Assembly: GCF_018129085.1 (NCBI RefSeq)
Contig: NZ_JAAGBB010000020.1
Span: 1 to 64,000, forward strand
DNA: 64,000 bases
Source of the DNA: Plastoroseomonas hellenica
GTDB taxonomy: Bacteria > Pseudomonadota > Alphaproteobacteria > Acetobacterales > Acetobacteraceae
Direction of reading: 5' to 3'
This document shows, in pieces, positions 7,713 to 17,010 of this stretch. Both the position numbers and the translations under genes were made by a program. The notes beneath the pieces are model-generated. The model had not been told where the DNA came from. It searched no databases and worked only from the letters and a program-made list of their open reading frames with translations. Every line of letters starts with the position of its first letter. The stretch's first letter is position 1.

Positions 7713-9140
7713 ATGCGGATTATGTTGGAGTTGCCAAACGAACCCGCTCTGAGGGCGGCGTACCGCGCCGCCATCCGCGACCCAGAGCGCGGCCTGGCCA
7801 GCCTTGGGAGACTGTTGCCGAGGCAGCTCGATATCGGCGGTACGAAGTTTAAAATCGCCTCGCTGCCTTCTTACTCGCATAAGTTCCGGTCTTCCGGCCG
7901 CCGTCTGAAGTCTGCGGCCGCAGCCGCGCGGCGCGCCGAGGAACGACTGCCATCGCTCGTCTTCAGCCTCGAAGTAGAGGGCATTGAAACCCTCGATCGC
8001 TTCGTCGATGCAGCCAGGCAGGTGCCAGGTGCGAGAGCCGGTATCGATCTTCCTATCGCGGTCTTCGATGCGTGGTGCCCGGAGGGTGACCAGCCCTCAC
8101 TTTTTCACACGCGCGACGCGGCCTCGGCATTGATCGACGTCGACGCGCTGAGAAGCCACGTGCCTTCTCTCCGCGGTCAGGGGGTGAACGTCGTGATGGT
8201 GGACCTTGGATTGAACGCGGCCGCTCTCGCTGCCTTCTCGCCGGGCGCGGAAGTCGCCGGGGCCTGGGAGGTGTCGCAGGGCGGTGCACCTCTTTGGCAG
8301 ACCGGATCCGGACCCGCGGCATGGTCTGGCCACGGGACTATGGTCGCGCGCAACGTGCTGTCCGTTGCCCCCCGCGTGCGGCTGTTCGATTTTCCGCTGC
8401 TGCCCGAACAGGTCACTGAAGTGACCGGCTGGACCAGTTGGGCGCATGCGGCGCTACACCAGGTGCAGGCCGACATTCAGACATGGCTGTCAGCAGAGTT
8501 CCCTGGTCCCTGGGTATTTTGCAATGCGTGGGGGATCTACGACCGGCGGCAGGAAAGCGCTCCAGTCCACCATCCGGGAAACTACACAGGAAACCCGACG
8601 CATCTGCTGAACCTGCTCGTAGGCGCTATCGATGCGGCGGGATTTGACCAGATCTTTGCGGCCGGCAATGGCGGCCAATTCTGCCCGCATCCGCTCTGCG
8701 GTCCGGGCGACACTGGTCCAGGGAACAGCATCTTCGGCGCAAGCTCACACGGCGATGTGTTGACTGTTGGCGCGGTTCGGCCTGACGGGATGTGGATCGG
8801 CTATTCTTCGCAGGGGCCAGGTCAGTTGGCGTTCCGGACGCCGGCCACGCCATTCTCCGAGAAGCCGGACCTGTGTGCGCCCAGCCATTTCATTGAGGCC
8901 GCAGATGCCTCTGCGCTATGCAGCGGCACATCGGCCGCCTGTGGCATCGCAGCCGGCGCTGTCGCTGCGCTGCGTGGCGCCGGCTCCCCGCATGCGAGCA
9001 AGCAAACTTCCGAGCTTCGCGACCATCTGCGCGCGACAGCACGCAAGCCGGCCGATGCGGCGAGCGAGTTCGATATTCGCTACGGCCATGGTCTCTTGGA
9101 TTTGCGAGCGGCCTTAAGGGAGCCGCTTCAGTCCTCGTAG
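7713..9140 (+). CDS. Subtilisin-like serine peptidase (family S8)
   Basis: A 475-aa protein with the S8 catalytic set: Asp164 in VVMVDLG, His207 in GHGTMVA, Asn319 in FAAGNGG and Ser407 in CSGTSAA. The His-Asp spacing is unusually short for the family. The first 150 residues are not typical protease and may be a propeptide or recognition domain. No signal peptide is visible, so it may act in the cytoplasm. ATG 7713 is chosen for its purine-rich GGGAGAGGG; starts at 7653 or 7656 are possible but lack one. It is divergent from the cyclase-TPR gene and followed 220 bp later by a caspase-like gene; I see no feature in that gap apart from the latter's RBS. Confidence 0.88.
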   Translation: MRIMLELPNEPALRAAYRAAIRDPERGLASLGRLLPRQLDIGGTKFKIASLPSYSHKFRSSGRRLKSAAAAARRAEERLPSLVFSLEVEGIETLDRFVDAARQVPGARAGIDLPIAVFDAWCPEGDQPSLFHTRDAASALIDVDALRSHVPSLRGQGVNVVMVDLGLNAAALAAFSPGAEVAGAWEVSQGGAPLWQTGSGPAAWSGHGTMVARNVLSVAPRVRLFDFPLLPEQVTEVTGWTSWAHAALHQVQADIQTWLSAEFPGPWVFCNAWGIYDRRQESAPVHHPGNYTGNPTHLLNLLVGAIDAAGFDQIFAAGNGGQFCPHPLCGPGDTGPGNSIFGASSHGDVLTVGAVRPDGMWIGYSSQGPGQLAFRTPATPFSEKPDLCAPSHFIEAADASALCSGTSAACGIAAGAVAALRGAGSPHASKQTSELRDHLRATARKPADAASEFDIRYGHGLLDLRAALREPLQSS

Positions 9141-9360
9141 TGAGGGCAGCACGGCCCTAAGCCTCAGCGGCAGGGCTGTGCGCCGGCTTCGATCTCGCGC
9201 GCGGCCGCCTGCCGATCCCTTCGGCATTCTGATCGAGCTGGCCAGATGCTCCTGACCGTCGGGTCGGCCTCCATTGAGGCTGCGCCGATGGTCAGCCGTA
9301 TCAATATCGAGATCGCAAGGATTTGAGTGCTGGCGCTGCGGGCAGAGGGAGGATGGTGAC

Positions 9361-10083
9361 ATGCGCGGCATGCGCGGCATGCGCGGCACCGGGTGGACGG
9401 AGCCCGGACCGGACACCAGAGGGGCGGACATGAAGGCACCACAGCGCAGCTTCATCTTCGGGCCGAAGAACAACAGCAAGCATGGGAACGACCCCAACGA
9501 CGCGACCGGGGCCTTCCATGTCGGCATGCGGATCTGGAACCAGCTCTATGGCGGCTCCAACGGCACGGTCATCAGCCACTATTTCCTGAACGGGGAAGGG
9601 CTGGGGCCGGCCAAGGTGCAGCAGGGCATCCTGGACGCCATGCGCCAGGGGTCGGGCGGCCAGTACTATGACGCGATCTGCTACTTCGGCCACGGGACGA
9701 AGAACGGGCTGGAGAGCGCCGGCTGGTATGGCGACAAGATCAGCAACCTGACGGATGCGATCGATGAGCTGGGCGCTGCCGATGTGAAAGTCCTGCTCTA
9801 CGCCTGCTCCTGTGCGGCGCCGAGCGGCATCGCGAACAAGATGGCCAACAACCTCCAGCGATGGTGGCAGTCGGGGACGGAGGTGCACGGCCATGTCTCC
9901 CCGGGCCATACTTTCGCGAACCCGCAATACCGGCGCTTCCCCAATGCGGGCGGGGAGGTCGGCTTCACGGTGGCGCCGCCGACGAAGGTGGGGGCCTGGG
10001 TCAAGGCGATCACCAACCAGAAGAACACGCTCTGGGCGCGCTACCCGTTCATGACGGCCGAGGAGATCGAGGCGGAGCTGTAG
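9361..10083 (+). CDS. Putative clan CD (caspase-like) cysteine peptidase fold protein
   Basis: A 240-aa protein of uncertain family. Two segments match the clan CD pattern of a hydrophobic strand followed by a catalytic residue: ICYFGHG (His111) and VKVLLYACSCA (Cys149 or Cys151). Caspases, gingipains, legumain and CHAT proteases share this layout. No substrate-pocket motif could be assigned, so activity is an inference. ATG 9361 follows GGAGGA at ideal spacing and opens with three copies of a 9-bp unit (MRGMRGMRG); ATG 9430 is an alternative start. Neighbours are an S8 peptidase upstream and a convergent cyclase-ATPase gene downstream, which suggests a proteolytic signalling context. Confidence 0.55.
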   Translation: MRGMRGMRGTGWTEPGPDTRGADMKAPQRSFIFGPKNNSKHGNDPNDATGAFHVGMRIWNQLYGGSNGTVISHYFLNGEGLGPAKVQQGILDAMRQGSGGQYYDAICYFGHGTKNGLESAGWYGDKISNLTDAIDELGAADVKVLLYACSCAAPSGIANKMANNLQRWWQSGTEVHGHVSPGHTFANPQYRRFPNAGGEVGFTVAPPTKVGAWVKAITNQKNTLWARYPFMTAEEIEAEL

Positions 10084-10106
10084 CGCGGCCCCATCGACGC
10101 CGCAGG

Positions 10107-13064
10107 TCACTGTGCCAGTTGGGGATGCCGTTGCCGGATCATTGCCAGGACCGGTCGCGAGAAGAAGATGCTGCCCGCTTCCAGCAGGGCATCCGCTTCG
10201 GCCATCAATTGCCGCGCCTCCTCGGCGCGGCCGTCCGGCAGGATGTCCGCGAGCAGCCCGAGGCCGCAGGGGCGCATCAGCTCGGCGCCTGTCGCAGCAT
10301 AGTCCTCCAGGCCGCGCCGCAGCACCGCCTCACCCTCCGTCAGCTCGCCGCCGCGCGCGCGGGCCCAGCCTTCGAAGATCGCGCCCCAAGCCGACCAATA
10401 GGTGAAGTCCTGTGACGTGGCGGTCGCCTGCAGTTCGAGCGCCGCCGCCAGGCTCTCTGCCGGGCGATCCGCGAACTGCGCGAGCGCGCAGCGGAAGGCG
10501 AGGGCGAAGCAGAGACTGTGCGCGTGCCCGAGTTCGCGCGCGGCAAGCAACGCCGCCGCATCCGCTTCCCAGGCAGCCGCCTCCTTGCCCATGAACCACA
10601 GCACCCAGGCCAGATGGGACCAGGCCAACACCGCCGGATCCGAGCCGTAGTCGAAGCGCTGCGGGGCATCCCGTGCCGGGTCGTAGAAATCGAGGGTCCG
10701 GCGCAGATGCTCCTCCGCCTCCTGGAAGCGGCCGAGGTAGAGCAGCCCGAGCCCGAAGGGACGGTGCGCCTGCACCCGCGCGGCCAGATCCGTCTCCTCG
10801 GCCATCAGCGCCATGATGCGCTCGCCGATCTCATGGCCCTCGGCGATCGCGCCGCGCACCAAGTGGAAGGTCTGCAGCCCGCGCAACGTCCGGATGCGCA
10901 GCCGGTCATCACCGAGGCGGAGTGCCGCTGCGTGCGCACGGGTATAAGCCTTGCCCACCTCAGGCACTGCATTGCCGCGGGCGACGGTGATCTGGGTGGC
11001 GAGCGCGATGTTGAGGCGCGCTTCAGCGGTCGAGCGCGCCGTGTCGTCCGCGAGTTTCGGCAGCAGTGCGAGCGCAGCACGGCAATGTGCGGCCGCCTCG
11101 ACATGCGCGGATGCGGCCGCAGCGTCGGCTGCCGCCCGTTCGTAGGCGATGACGGCATCCCGTGTCTGACCACCGGCCGCAAGGTGGAAGGCGACGAGAT
11201 CCATGCGCGCCTCGGTCCGCTCGCCCAGCAGCTTGGCGATCGCGCGGTGCAGCGTGGCGCGCCGGCTGCGCAGCAGCGTCTCATAGGCGGTCTCGCGGAT
11301 CAGCTCGTGGCGGAAGGCATAGCCGCTCGGCGCCTCCGCCGGCCCCTCCGGCTCCAACAGCCCGGCCTCGACCAGCCGGCGCAGCGCGCGCCGCGGCGGC
11401 GGCGCTGCCACAGCCAGGGCCAGCGCTTCGATCATCTCCAGCGAGAAGGTGCGCCCGAGCACAGCGGCGAGTTGCGCCGTCTGCTTCGCTTCCGACAACG
11501 CATCCAGGCGGGACGTCAATGCGGCCCGGAGCGTCAGCGGCAGCTCCGCGCCGGCTTCGATCTCGCGCGCCGCTTCCTCGAGGAAGATCGGCACGCCGCC
11601 GGCGCGTTCAACGATGCGCCCGACCAGGCTTGCTTCGGTACCGGGCGGCGCAGCGGCGGTGGCAAGCTGCCGCGCCTCGGCCTCGGTCAGCGGCGCCAGG
11701 CGGAGCGTGAGCGGCGGCGCCCCGGCCAGGTTGCGGCCCTCCGTGCGCCGCGACAGCAGCAGCAGCAACGAGGCGCCTGGGGCGCCGCAGGCGTCGCCGA
11801 GGGCGCGCAGCACCGCGAGGGTGCTGTCATCCGCCCAGTGGATGTCTTCCGCGATGAAGAGCTGCGTCGGCCCGGAGGCACTGGCACGGAGTGCGGCGAG
11901 CAGTGCAGCCACGCTGCGCCGACGCCGGCGGCGCCCGGCCTGCTGCAGCTCCGCCAACTCCTCCGGCGTCGCGCAATCCAGCAGTGCCGCCAGCGGCGCG
12001 ACATGCTCGGTCGCCGCGAGGCCGCGGCCCTCCAGCCAAGCGACCAGCGCGTCGCGTCCGGACAGGACCGGCCCTGAAAGGCCCACGGTGGTGGCAAGCC
12101 AATTGATCAACGGGCGGAAGGCGCTGCCCCCGTCATCGGCGCCGCAGCCAAGACAGACCGCGCCTTCGCCCGCCGGGCCCAGGCGGGCGCGGAACTCGGC
12201 GATCAGGCGGCTCTTGCCCATGCCGGGCTCGCCTTCGATCAGCAGTGTCGTGCCAGCCCCGGCCTCGGCATCGCGCCAAGCAGCGAAGAGGCTGCGCAGC
12301 TCCCGCACTCGGTTCACCATCGAGAGGACAGGAGCGGCGCCAACAGTGGCGAATTCCCCGTCCAACCGATGCGCCAGCACCGGCCGCGGCAGGCCACGCA
12401 GCACGATCTCGCCGCGCGAGGAGAAGCTGAAGCGTGGCCCGGCCAAGCGGCGCGTCGCTTCGCTGGCCCAGACTTCACCGGGTGTGGCAGCCTGCTGCAG
12501 CCTCGCCGCGATCGTCGTCGTCTCGCCGACCATGGCGCCGGGCTCGCCGGCGGCACCGCCGCCGAGCGTCGCCACCACCGTGATGCCGCTGTGCACGGCG
12601 ACCCGCACCTGCAAGGCGACGTCGACGCATTCGTGCAGCGAGGTGACGCCCGCCGAGATCTCGAGCGCCGCACGCAGGGCACGCTGCGCGTCATCCTCCC
12701 GCGCGCGGGGGAAGCCGAAGCGTGCCAGCAGCCCGTCGCCCTGATGCTGCGCCAGGCTGCCGCGATGCCGGGTCACGATGTCCGATGCCATGGTTCGGAA
12801 GCCGAGCAGCACGCGGCGCAGATCCTCGGGATCGAGCTGCGCCGCGAGTGCGCTGGAGCCGACGATATCGGCGAAGAGCACCGTCACCGGGCGGCGCTCG
12901 CCGGCCTCCATGGCCGGCCGGTCCGGGGCGCGGCGCAGCAGCACCCCGCAGGCGCCGCAGAAGCGCATGCCGGGTGGGCTCGAGAAGCCGCAGGCCTGGC
13001 ACACAGGGCCGGATGGATCGGCGGACAGGTGAACATTCCTTCGTGAGCGCGCGCATACTGGCAA
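10107..13064 (-). CDS. Zinc-ribbon, class III cyclase-like, AAA/STAND-type ATPase and TPR protein
   Basis: A 985-aa multidomain regulator. Order: zinc ribbon (CQACG...CGACG, residues about 22-42), cyclase homology domain (about 55-230), P-loop ATPase (Walker A GEPGMGKS about residue 278, Walker B LFIAEDIHWADD about 410), then a long helical TPR-like tail. The cyclase domain keeps both Asp motifs (FADIVGSS, HQGDG). The usual Asn of N-x3-R is Thr (ETTTIAAR), so catalysis may be weak or lost. Proteins of this architecture are typically cytosolic signal integrators. The gene is divergent from the second S8 peptidase and convergent with the caspase-like gene. TTG/GTG starts were not needed: ATG 13064 includes the whole ribbon. 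Confidence 0.88.
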   Translation of the reverse strand: MPVCARSRRNVHLSADPSGPVCQACGFSSPPGMRFCGACGVLLRRAPDRPAMEAGERRPVTVLFADIVGSSALAAQLDPEDLRRVLLGFRTMASDIVTRHRGSLAQHQGDGLLARFGFPRAREDDAQRALRAALEISAGVTSLHECVDVALQVRVAVHSGITVVATLGGGAAGEPGAMVGETTTIAARLQQAATPGEVWASEATRRLAGPRFSFSSRGEIVLRGLPRPVLAHRLDGEFATVGAAPVLSMVNRVRELRSLFAAWRDAEAGAGTTLLIEGEPGMGKSRLIAEFRARLGPAGEGAVCLGCGADDGGSAFRPLINWLATTVGLSGPVLSGRDALVAWLEGRGLAATEHVAPLAALLDCATPEELAELQQAGRRRRRRSVAALLAALRASASGPTQLFIAEDIHWADDSTLAVLRALGDACGAPGASLLLLLSRRTEGRNLAGAPPLTLRLAPLTEAEARQLATAAAPPGTEASLVGRIVERAGGVPIFLEEAAREIEAGAELPLTLRAALTSRLDALSEAKQTAQLAAVLGRTFSLEMIEALALAVAAPPPRRALRRLVEAGLLEPEGPAEAPSGYAFRHELIRETAYETLLRSRRATLHRAIAKLLGERTEARMDLVAFHLAAGGQTRDAVIAYERAAADAAAASAHVEAAAHCRAALALLPKLADDTARSTAEARLNIALATQITVARGNAVPEVGKAYTRAHAAALRLGDDRLRIRTLRGLQTFHLVRGAIAEGHEIGERIMALMAEETDLAARVQAHRPFGLGLLYLGRFQEAEEHLRRTLDFYDPARDAPQRFDYGSDPAVLAWSHLAWVLWFMGKEAAAWEADAAALLAARELGHAHSLCFALAFRCALAQFADRPAESLAAALELQATATSQDFTYWSAWGAIFEGWARARGGELTEGEAVLRRGLEDYAATGAELMRPCGLGLLADILPDGRAEEARQLMAEADALLEAGSIFFSRPVLAMIRQRHPQLAQ

Positions 13065-13170
13065 AGCTGCCTGCGCCTGTCGCCGGGGTGTGGCGATGTG
13101 TAACGGAAGTCACTGCCCGATTTCGCAACCGCCTGATAGCGTTGATGCGGGCTAGGATGGGACGTGGGTC

Positions 13171-15180
13171 ATGGCGCTCTTTGATTTCGCCGTATGCACG
13201 GGCGCCCGGACGCGCCTGGCGCTTGATCCCTTATTGCGCGCCGCTGCACTCGCGGTTGTGATGCGACAAAATCAGACCGAATTCGGAATGATGGTTCGAA
13301 TCGGCAATCCGAGTGCCATCCGCCCGCGGCCGGATATCCGCTTCGGCCATGCGGTGCGGGAGGCGGATGGCATCATCATCCCGCCGGGCGGTGCGCTGCA
13401 CGAGGAGCAGGGACCGGTTTTCGCCGCGCTTCGCATCGCCCTGCAGTCGAGCACCCGGCATGACGTGCTGGCCAGTATGCGCGCGCTGTCGCTGACGCTG
13501 GACGAGCTCTCCGAGGAGGGCTGGGGGATGGAGCTTCGGGGCCAGTCCTGCAGCATCCACGAATACCCGCTCCTCACCCCTGACGCTCCCGGGCAGGGGC
13601 CACGGCCGGCGGCAGGGCCGCCGGCGGCCATCGATGGCTCGGGCGTCCTGATCGGTGTCGTGGATTTCGGCTGTGCCTTCGCTCATCCCGCCTTCCGCTT
13701 CGGCGATGACGGCCGGGGCGGCACGCGGCTGCGCATGCTCTGGGACCAGAATGGCGCCGCCCCCCACGGGCAGGACCTGCCGGGGCGCTTCTACACTCAG
13801 GCGGAAATCGATGACGCGCTCAAGGCGCCGGATCCCTATGCCGTGCTCGGCTATGTGCCGTGGGAGAACTGCTATGCGCCCGCGGATATGGTGCTGACGC
13901 CGCTCACCGAGATGGAGCGCCAGAAGCGGGTGCACGGCACGCATGTCCTCTCCGTCGCCGGCGGGCGCAAGCCGACACAGGGGATCTGGGCGGGGCCGGT
14001 GCCGGCTGGCGTGGCGCCGGGCGCGGCGCTCGCCTTCGTGCATCTGCGCCCGCGTGCGCTGATCTCCGAAGGCGATGCGATCGACGTGTTCGAAGGGGTC
14101 TGCGCGCTTTTCGACCTCGCGCGGCGCGAGGGTATGGCCGCCGTCGTCAACCTCAGCATCGGCGCCAATACTGGGGCGCATGATGGGCAGGGCTTGATGG
14201 ACCGGGCCTTCGACGCGCTGCTGCGCACGCCTGGCCGCGCCATCACCGTCGCCGCGGGCAACATGCGCAAGGCCGGCCAGCACCGGCAGGCGAAGGTGAC
14301 GCGGAGCAAGCCTGTCACTCTGGACTGGCGCTTCAAGGGCGACGACTGCACGGCGAATATCCTGCGTGTCTACGCACCCATGCCGGGCGGCAAGCCGGCG
14401 CTCGACATGGCGATCGCTCGCCCCAACGGCGCACCCGGTTCGGCCCTGCCCTCGGGGGCGTTGCGAGAGACCGACATCGACCGGCTGCTCGATGCCGAAG
14501 GCACCAGTATCATCGGCAGCGCGGTCTCCACCATGCATCCCCTCTCGACAGAGGAGACGTTGCAGCATTTCGAGGTCCGGCTCCGCCCATCGCGCGTGGA
14601 CGAGACCTGGAAGGTGACCCTGAGCCTCGACCCGGATGTCGCGGCCGAGGAGGTCGAGTTCGATGCCTGGATCGAGCGCGACGACCTGCACCGTGAGGAC
14701 AGCTCACATTTCGATCCGTTGGACAACCCTGGCGACGATGAGGGCTGTTCCCTCGGCTCGCTCGCCTGCGCCGTGGGGCCGATCTGCGTCGGGGCCTATG
14801 ATCCGGCAACGGGCGTGGCCGCCGGCTTCAGCTCGCTGGGGCCGACGCGGAAGGGGGAGCAGAAGCCCGACGTCTCGGCGCCTGGCTGCGGCATCCGCGG
14901 CGCCGCAGGCCGGGGCGGCCTGGTCGACAGCAGCGGGCTTCCCTTCGACGTCAGCTTCTTCATGGACGGCACCAGCGCCGCCGCGCCACAGGTCGCGGGC
15001 ATCGCAGCGCTGATGCTGCAGGCCCGACCGAAGCTCACTGCCATGCGCATCCAGCAGATCCTGCACGCGACGACCCATGAACGGCAAGCCGGCGCCCACC
15101 CGCCTTGGGTGGAGGATCTCGGCTGCGGCCGGGTGGATGCCGCCACGGCACTCGCCAGGACGCTCGAGGAAACGCCATGA
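13171..15180 (+). CDS. Subtilisin-like serine peptidase (family S8), first gene of radical SAM operon
   Basis: A 669-aa protein with a full S8 set: Asp165 (GVVDFG), His255 (HGTHV), Asn364 (VAAGN) and Ser602 (GTSAAAP). About 230 residues separate Asn from Ser, far more than in classical subtilisins, so an extra domain is inserted there. There is no clear signal peptide. The start is uncertain: ATG 13171 gives the longest form, while 13261 and 13291 would trim an atypical N-terminus. Its TGA overlaps the ATG of the radical SAM gene, so the two are translationally coupled. S8 peptidases serve as leader peptidases or macrocyclases in some RiPP pathways, but that role is only inferred here. Confidence 0.9.
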   Translation: MALFDFAVCTGARTRLALDPLLRAAALAVVMRQNQTEFGMMVRIGNPSAIRPRPDIRFGHAVREADGIIIPPGGALHEEQGPVFAALRIALQSSTRHDVLASMRALSLTLDELSEEGWGMELRGQSCSIHEYPLLTPDAPGQGPRPAAGPPAAIDGSGVLIGVVDFGCAFAHPAFRFGDDGRGGTRLRMLWDQNGAAPHGQDLPGRFYTQAEIDDALKAPDPYAVLGYVPWENCYAPADMVLTPLTEMERQKRVHGTHVLSVAGGRKPTQGIWAGPVPAGVAPGAALAFVHLRPRALISEGDAIDVFEGVCALFDLARREGMAAVVNLSIGANTGAHDGQGLMDRAFDALLRTPGRAITVAAGNMRKAGQHRQAKVTRSKPVTLDWRFKGDDCTANILRVYAPMPGGKPALDMAIARPNGAPGSALPSGALRETDIDRLLDAEGTSIIGSAVSTMHPLSTEETLQHFEVRLRPSRVDETWKVTLSLDPDVAAEEVEFDAWIERDDLHREDSSHFDPLDNPGDDEGCSLGSLACAVGPICVGAYDPATGVAAGFSSLGPTRKGEQKPDVSAPGCGIRGAAGRGGLVDSSGLPFDVSFFMDGTSAAAPQVAGIAALMLQARPKLTAMRIQQILHATTHERQAGAHPPWVEDLGCGRVDAATALARTLEETP

Positions 15181-16196
15181 CATCTCTCGTCGGCGGCTCA
15201 CCGCCGCTGCACCGGCCGATGAAGGTCACGATCGGCTATACGCAGTCCTGCAATCTCGATTGCCGCGTCTGCTATGCGGATTGCACGCGCGATCCCTCGC
15301 CGCGGGAGCTGCCGGCGGCGACCTGGGTGCGGTTGCTCGACGAGTTCTTCGAGGCCGGCGTGATCTCGATCATGATCGAAGGGGGCGAGCCGCTGCACCG
15401 TCCCGACATTCTGGACGTCATCGCCCACGCCGCACCGCGTGCCATGACTCGGCTGCGTACCAATGCGACGTTGATCGACGACGCCATGGCGGCGCGGTTG
15501 AAGCGTATCGGCCTCGGCGACGTCATGGTCGACCTGCTCGGCGCCACGCCCGCGACCCATGACGCGCTGACCGGCGTCCCGGGCAGCTTTGCGCGAAGCA
15601 TCGACGGCATCCGCGCGGCCCGGCGCGCCGGGCTGCCGGCGACGGTGCTGGTCATCATGAACCGCGGCAACTACCGCGAGCTCCAGCAGGTGCTCGATCT
15701 CGCGAAGGTCGAGGGTGTGGAGGCGGTCGGCGTGCTGCGCCCCTATCCGCTCGGGCGCATGCGGCGCAACTGGGACGAACTCTCGCTGTCGCTGCCGGAG
15801 ATGATGGAGGCGATCGCGGCGCTCCGCCCGCCGGAGGGCGTGCGGCTGATGCAGTCCTGGCATCCGAACGACGCCAATTGCTGCTGGCAAATGGCGGCGG
15901 TCAATGCCTATGGGCGATCGATCGGCTGCATGTATCTGCGCGACTATGTCGACTACGGCGACGTCACGGTGACGCCTTTCCTCGAGACCTGGGAGCATCC
16001 GCTCTATCGCCGGCTGCGCGCCGGGAATGTGGAGAAGAGCTGCTCGGGCTGCGCCAGCACGCAGCACACCCATGGCGGCTGCCGTTCCACCGCCTACGCC
16101 TTCCATGGCCGCTGGGATGCGCCGGATCCCTTCGACAGCGGGTTGAACGACGGCGTCGATCTGCGGGTGCTGCCCGCCTTGCCCAATGCGATATAG
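15177..16196 (+). CDS. Radical SAM/SPASM-domain protein
   Basis: A 339-aa enzyme with the radical SAM cluster motif C25-x3-C29-x2-C32 (CNLDCRVC) and the S-adenosylmethionine-binding IEGGEPL. Extra cysteines near the C-terminus (NCCWQM, GCMYL, CSGCAS, GGCRST) fit a SPASM or twitch domain holding auxiliary iron-sulfur clusters. Such enzymes modify peptides or proteins by radical chemistry. ATG 15177 overlaps the peptidase stop (ATGA). The PqqD-like gene begins 11 bp before this gene ends, matching the common pairing of SPASM enzymes with a PqqD-type recognition domain. The substrate is unknown; no obvious Cys-rich precursor peptide was seen nearby. Confidence 0.92.
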   Translation: MTSLVGGSPPLHRPMKVTIGYTQSCNLDCRVCYADCTRDPSPRELPAATWVRLLDEFFEAGVISIMIEGGEPLHRPDILDVIAHAAPRAMTRLRTNATLIDDAMAARLKRIGLGDVMVDLLGATPATHDALTGVPGSFARSIDGIRAARRAGLPATVLVIMNRGNYRELQQVLDLAKVEGVEAVGVLRPYPLGRMRRNWDELSLSLPEMMEAIAALRPPEGVRLMQSWHPNDANCCWQMAAVNAYGRSIGCMYLRDYVDYGDVTVTPFLETWEHPLYRRLRAGNVEKSCSGCASTQHTHGGCRSTAYAFHGRWDAPDPFDSGLNDGVDLRVLPALPNAI

Positions 16197-16488
16197 CCGC
16201 GCACCCGGGGTCAGGCTGCGCCCCGTGCCGGAACTCGGCGCCTGCCTGGCCTATACGCCCGCCCGGCCGAAGCTGCACCAACTCAACGCGACCGCCTGGC
16301 TGATCCTGGAACTCGCCGAGGATCAGGAGATGGAGACGCTGGCCGCGGCCTTCGCGGCGCGCACCGCGCCGCAGCTCTCGACCGCGGCCGCGCGGCAGAC
16401 CTTGGAGGCCGGGCTCGCGGATCTGCTTGCCTCCGGCCTTGTACAACGGCGGGACGACGCCGACACCCTGAAGGAGATTTCAGCATGA
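16186..16488 (+). CDS. PqqD-like peptide-recognition protein (RRE type)
   Basis: A 100-aa protein resembling PqqD. The segment KLHQLNATAWLILELAED matches the family's 'LN-TA--IL-L' signature, followed by helical segments with LLASGLV near the end. In RiPP pathways this winged-helix-like fold binds the leader of the precursor peptide and presents it to the radical SAM enzyme. It overlaps the radical SAM gene by 11 bp and the next gene by 4 bp (ATGA), so the trio should be made together. Family membership is judged by eye and is moderately sure. Confidence 0.75.
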   Translation: MRYSRAPGVRLRPVPELGACLAYTPARPKLHQLNATAWLILELAEDQEMETLAAAFAARTAPQLSTAAARQTLEAGLADLLASGLVQRRDDADTLKEISA

Positions 16489-16994
16489 CCGACCATTCCG
16501 ATGCCGCCGCAGCGGCCGAGGCGCTGCTGCGCGCGCAGGGCCAGGTTCCTGCCGCCAGCGTCACGCCGCTGGTCTCCGTCGTGCGCAGTGGTGAGCAGTT
16601 CCTGATCCTGGCGCCGTCGGGTGGCGGGCAGAGCGCCGGCCCGCTCGGGCGCATCCTGATCGAATGGGGTTATGAGGTGCCGAAGGACAAGCACCCAGCC
16701 TTTCAGGCTTTCCTGAAGAGTGCGCATGTCACACTCCGCGCGCCGAGCGTCGCGGGGATCGAGTATCTCGGCACCTATACCGTCTTCCAGCAGAGCGATC
16801 GGAAACTCGGCAGCTTCCGTACCATCTGGGGCTACCAGAACCTCAGCCAGATGGAGCAGATGACGGCGAAGGTCGCCGATCCGAACGACGCCTGGGGCAA
16901 GGCGGTGAAGGAGCTCATGCAGTTCCGCGACGCGGACTACGCCGCCGGCCGCAGCCAGGTGATCCTGCAGCTTGCGACCGAGACGCTGGTCTGA
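16485..16994 (+). CDS. Unknown protein, last gene of radical SAM operon
   Basis: A 169-aa soluble protein with no cysteine and no signal peptide; I do not recognise its family with confidence. The C-terminal half, from EYLGTYTVFQ through LGSFRTIWGY and LSQMEQMT, has the look of a dimeric alpha/beta-barrel (NIPSNAP-like) fold. The N-terminal 25 residues are Ala-rich and helical. ATG overlaps the PqqD-like stop. Given its place it could be the protein substrate of the radical SAM enzyme, an immunity or partner factor, or a chaperone. It is longer than a typical RiPP precursor. Confidence 0.8.
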   Translation: MTDHSDAAAAAEALLRAQGQVPAASVTPLVSVVRSGEQFLILAPSGGGQSAGPLGRILIEWGYEVPKDKHPAFQAFLKSAHVTLRAPSVAGIEYLGTYTVFQQSDRKLGSFRTIWGYQNLSQMEQMTAKVADPNDAWGKAVKELMQFRDADYAAGRSQVILQLATETLV

Positions 16995-17010
16995 GGCATA
17001 TATCTCCTGC

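Noticed and set aside
9361-9387. Three 9-bp repeats as a regulatory element
   Set aside because: They are in frame after a strong RBS and simply code MRG three times.
10518-12077. 519-codon plus-strand ORF
   Set aside because: Antisense to the cyclase-ATPase-TPR gene, whose motifs are clear.
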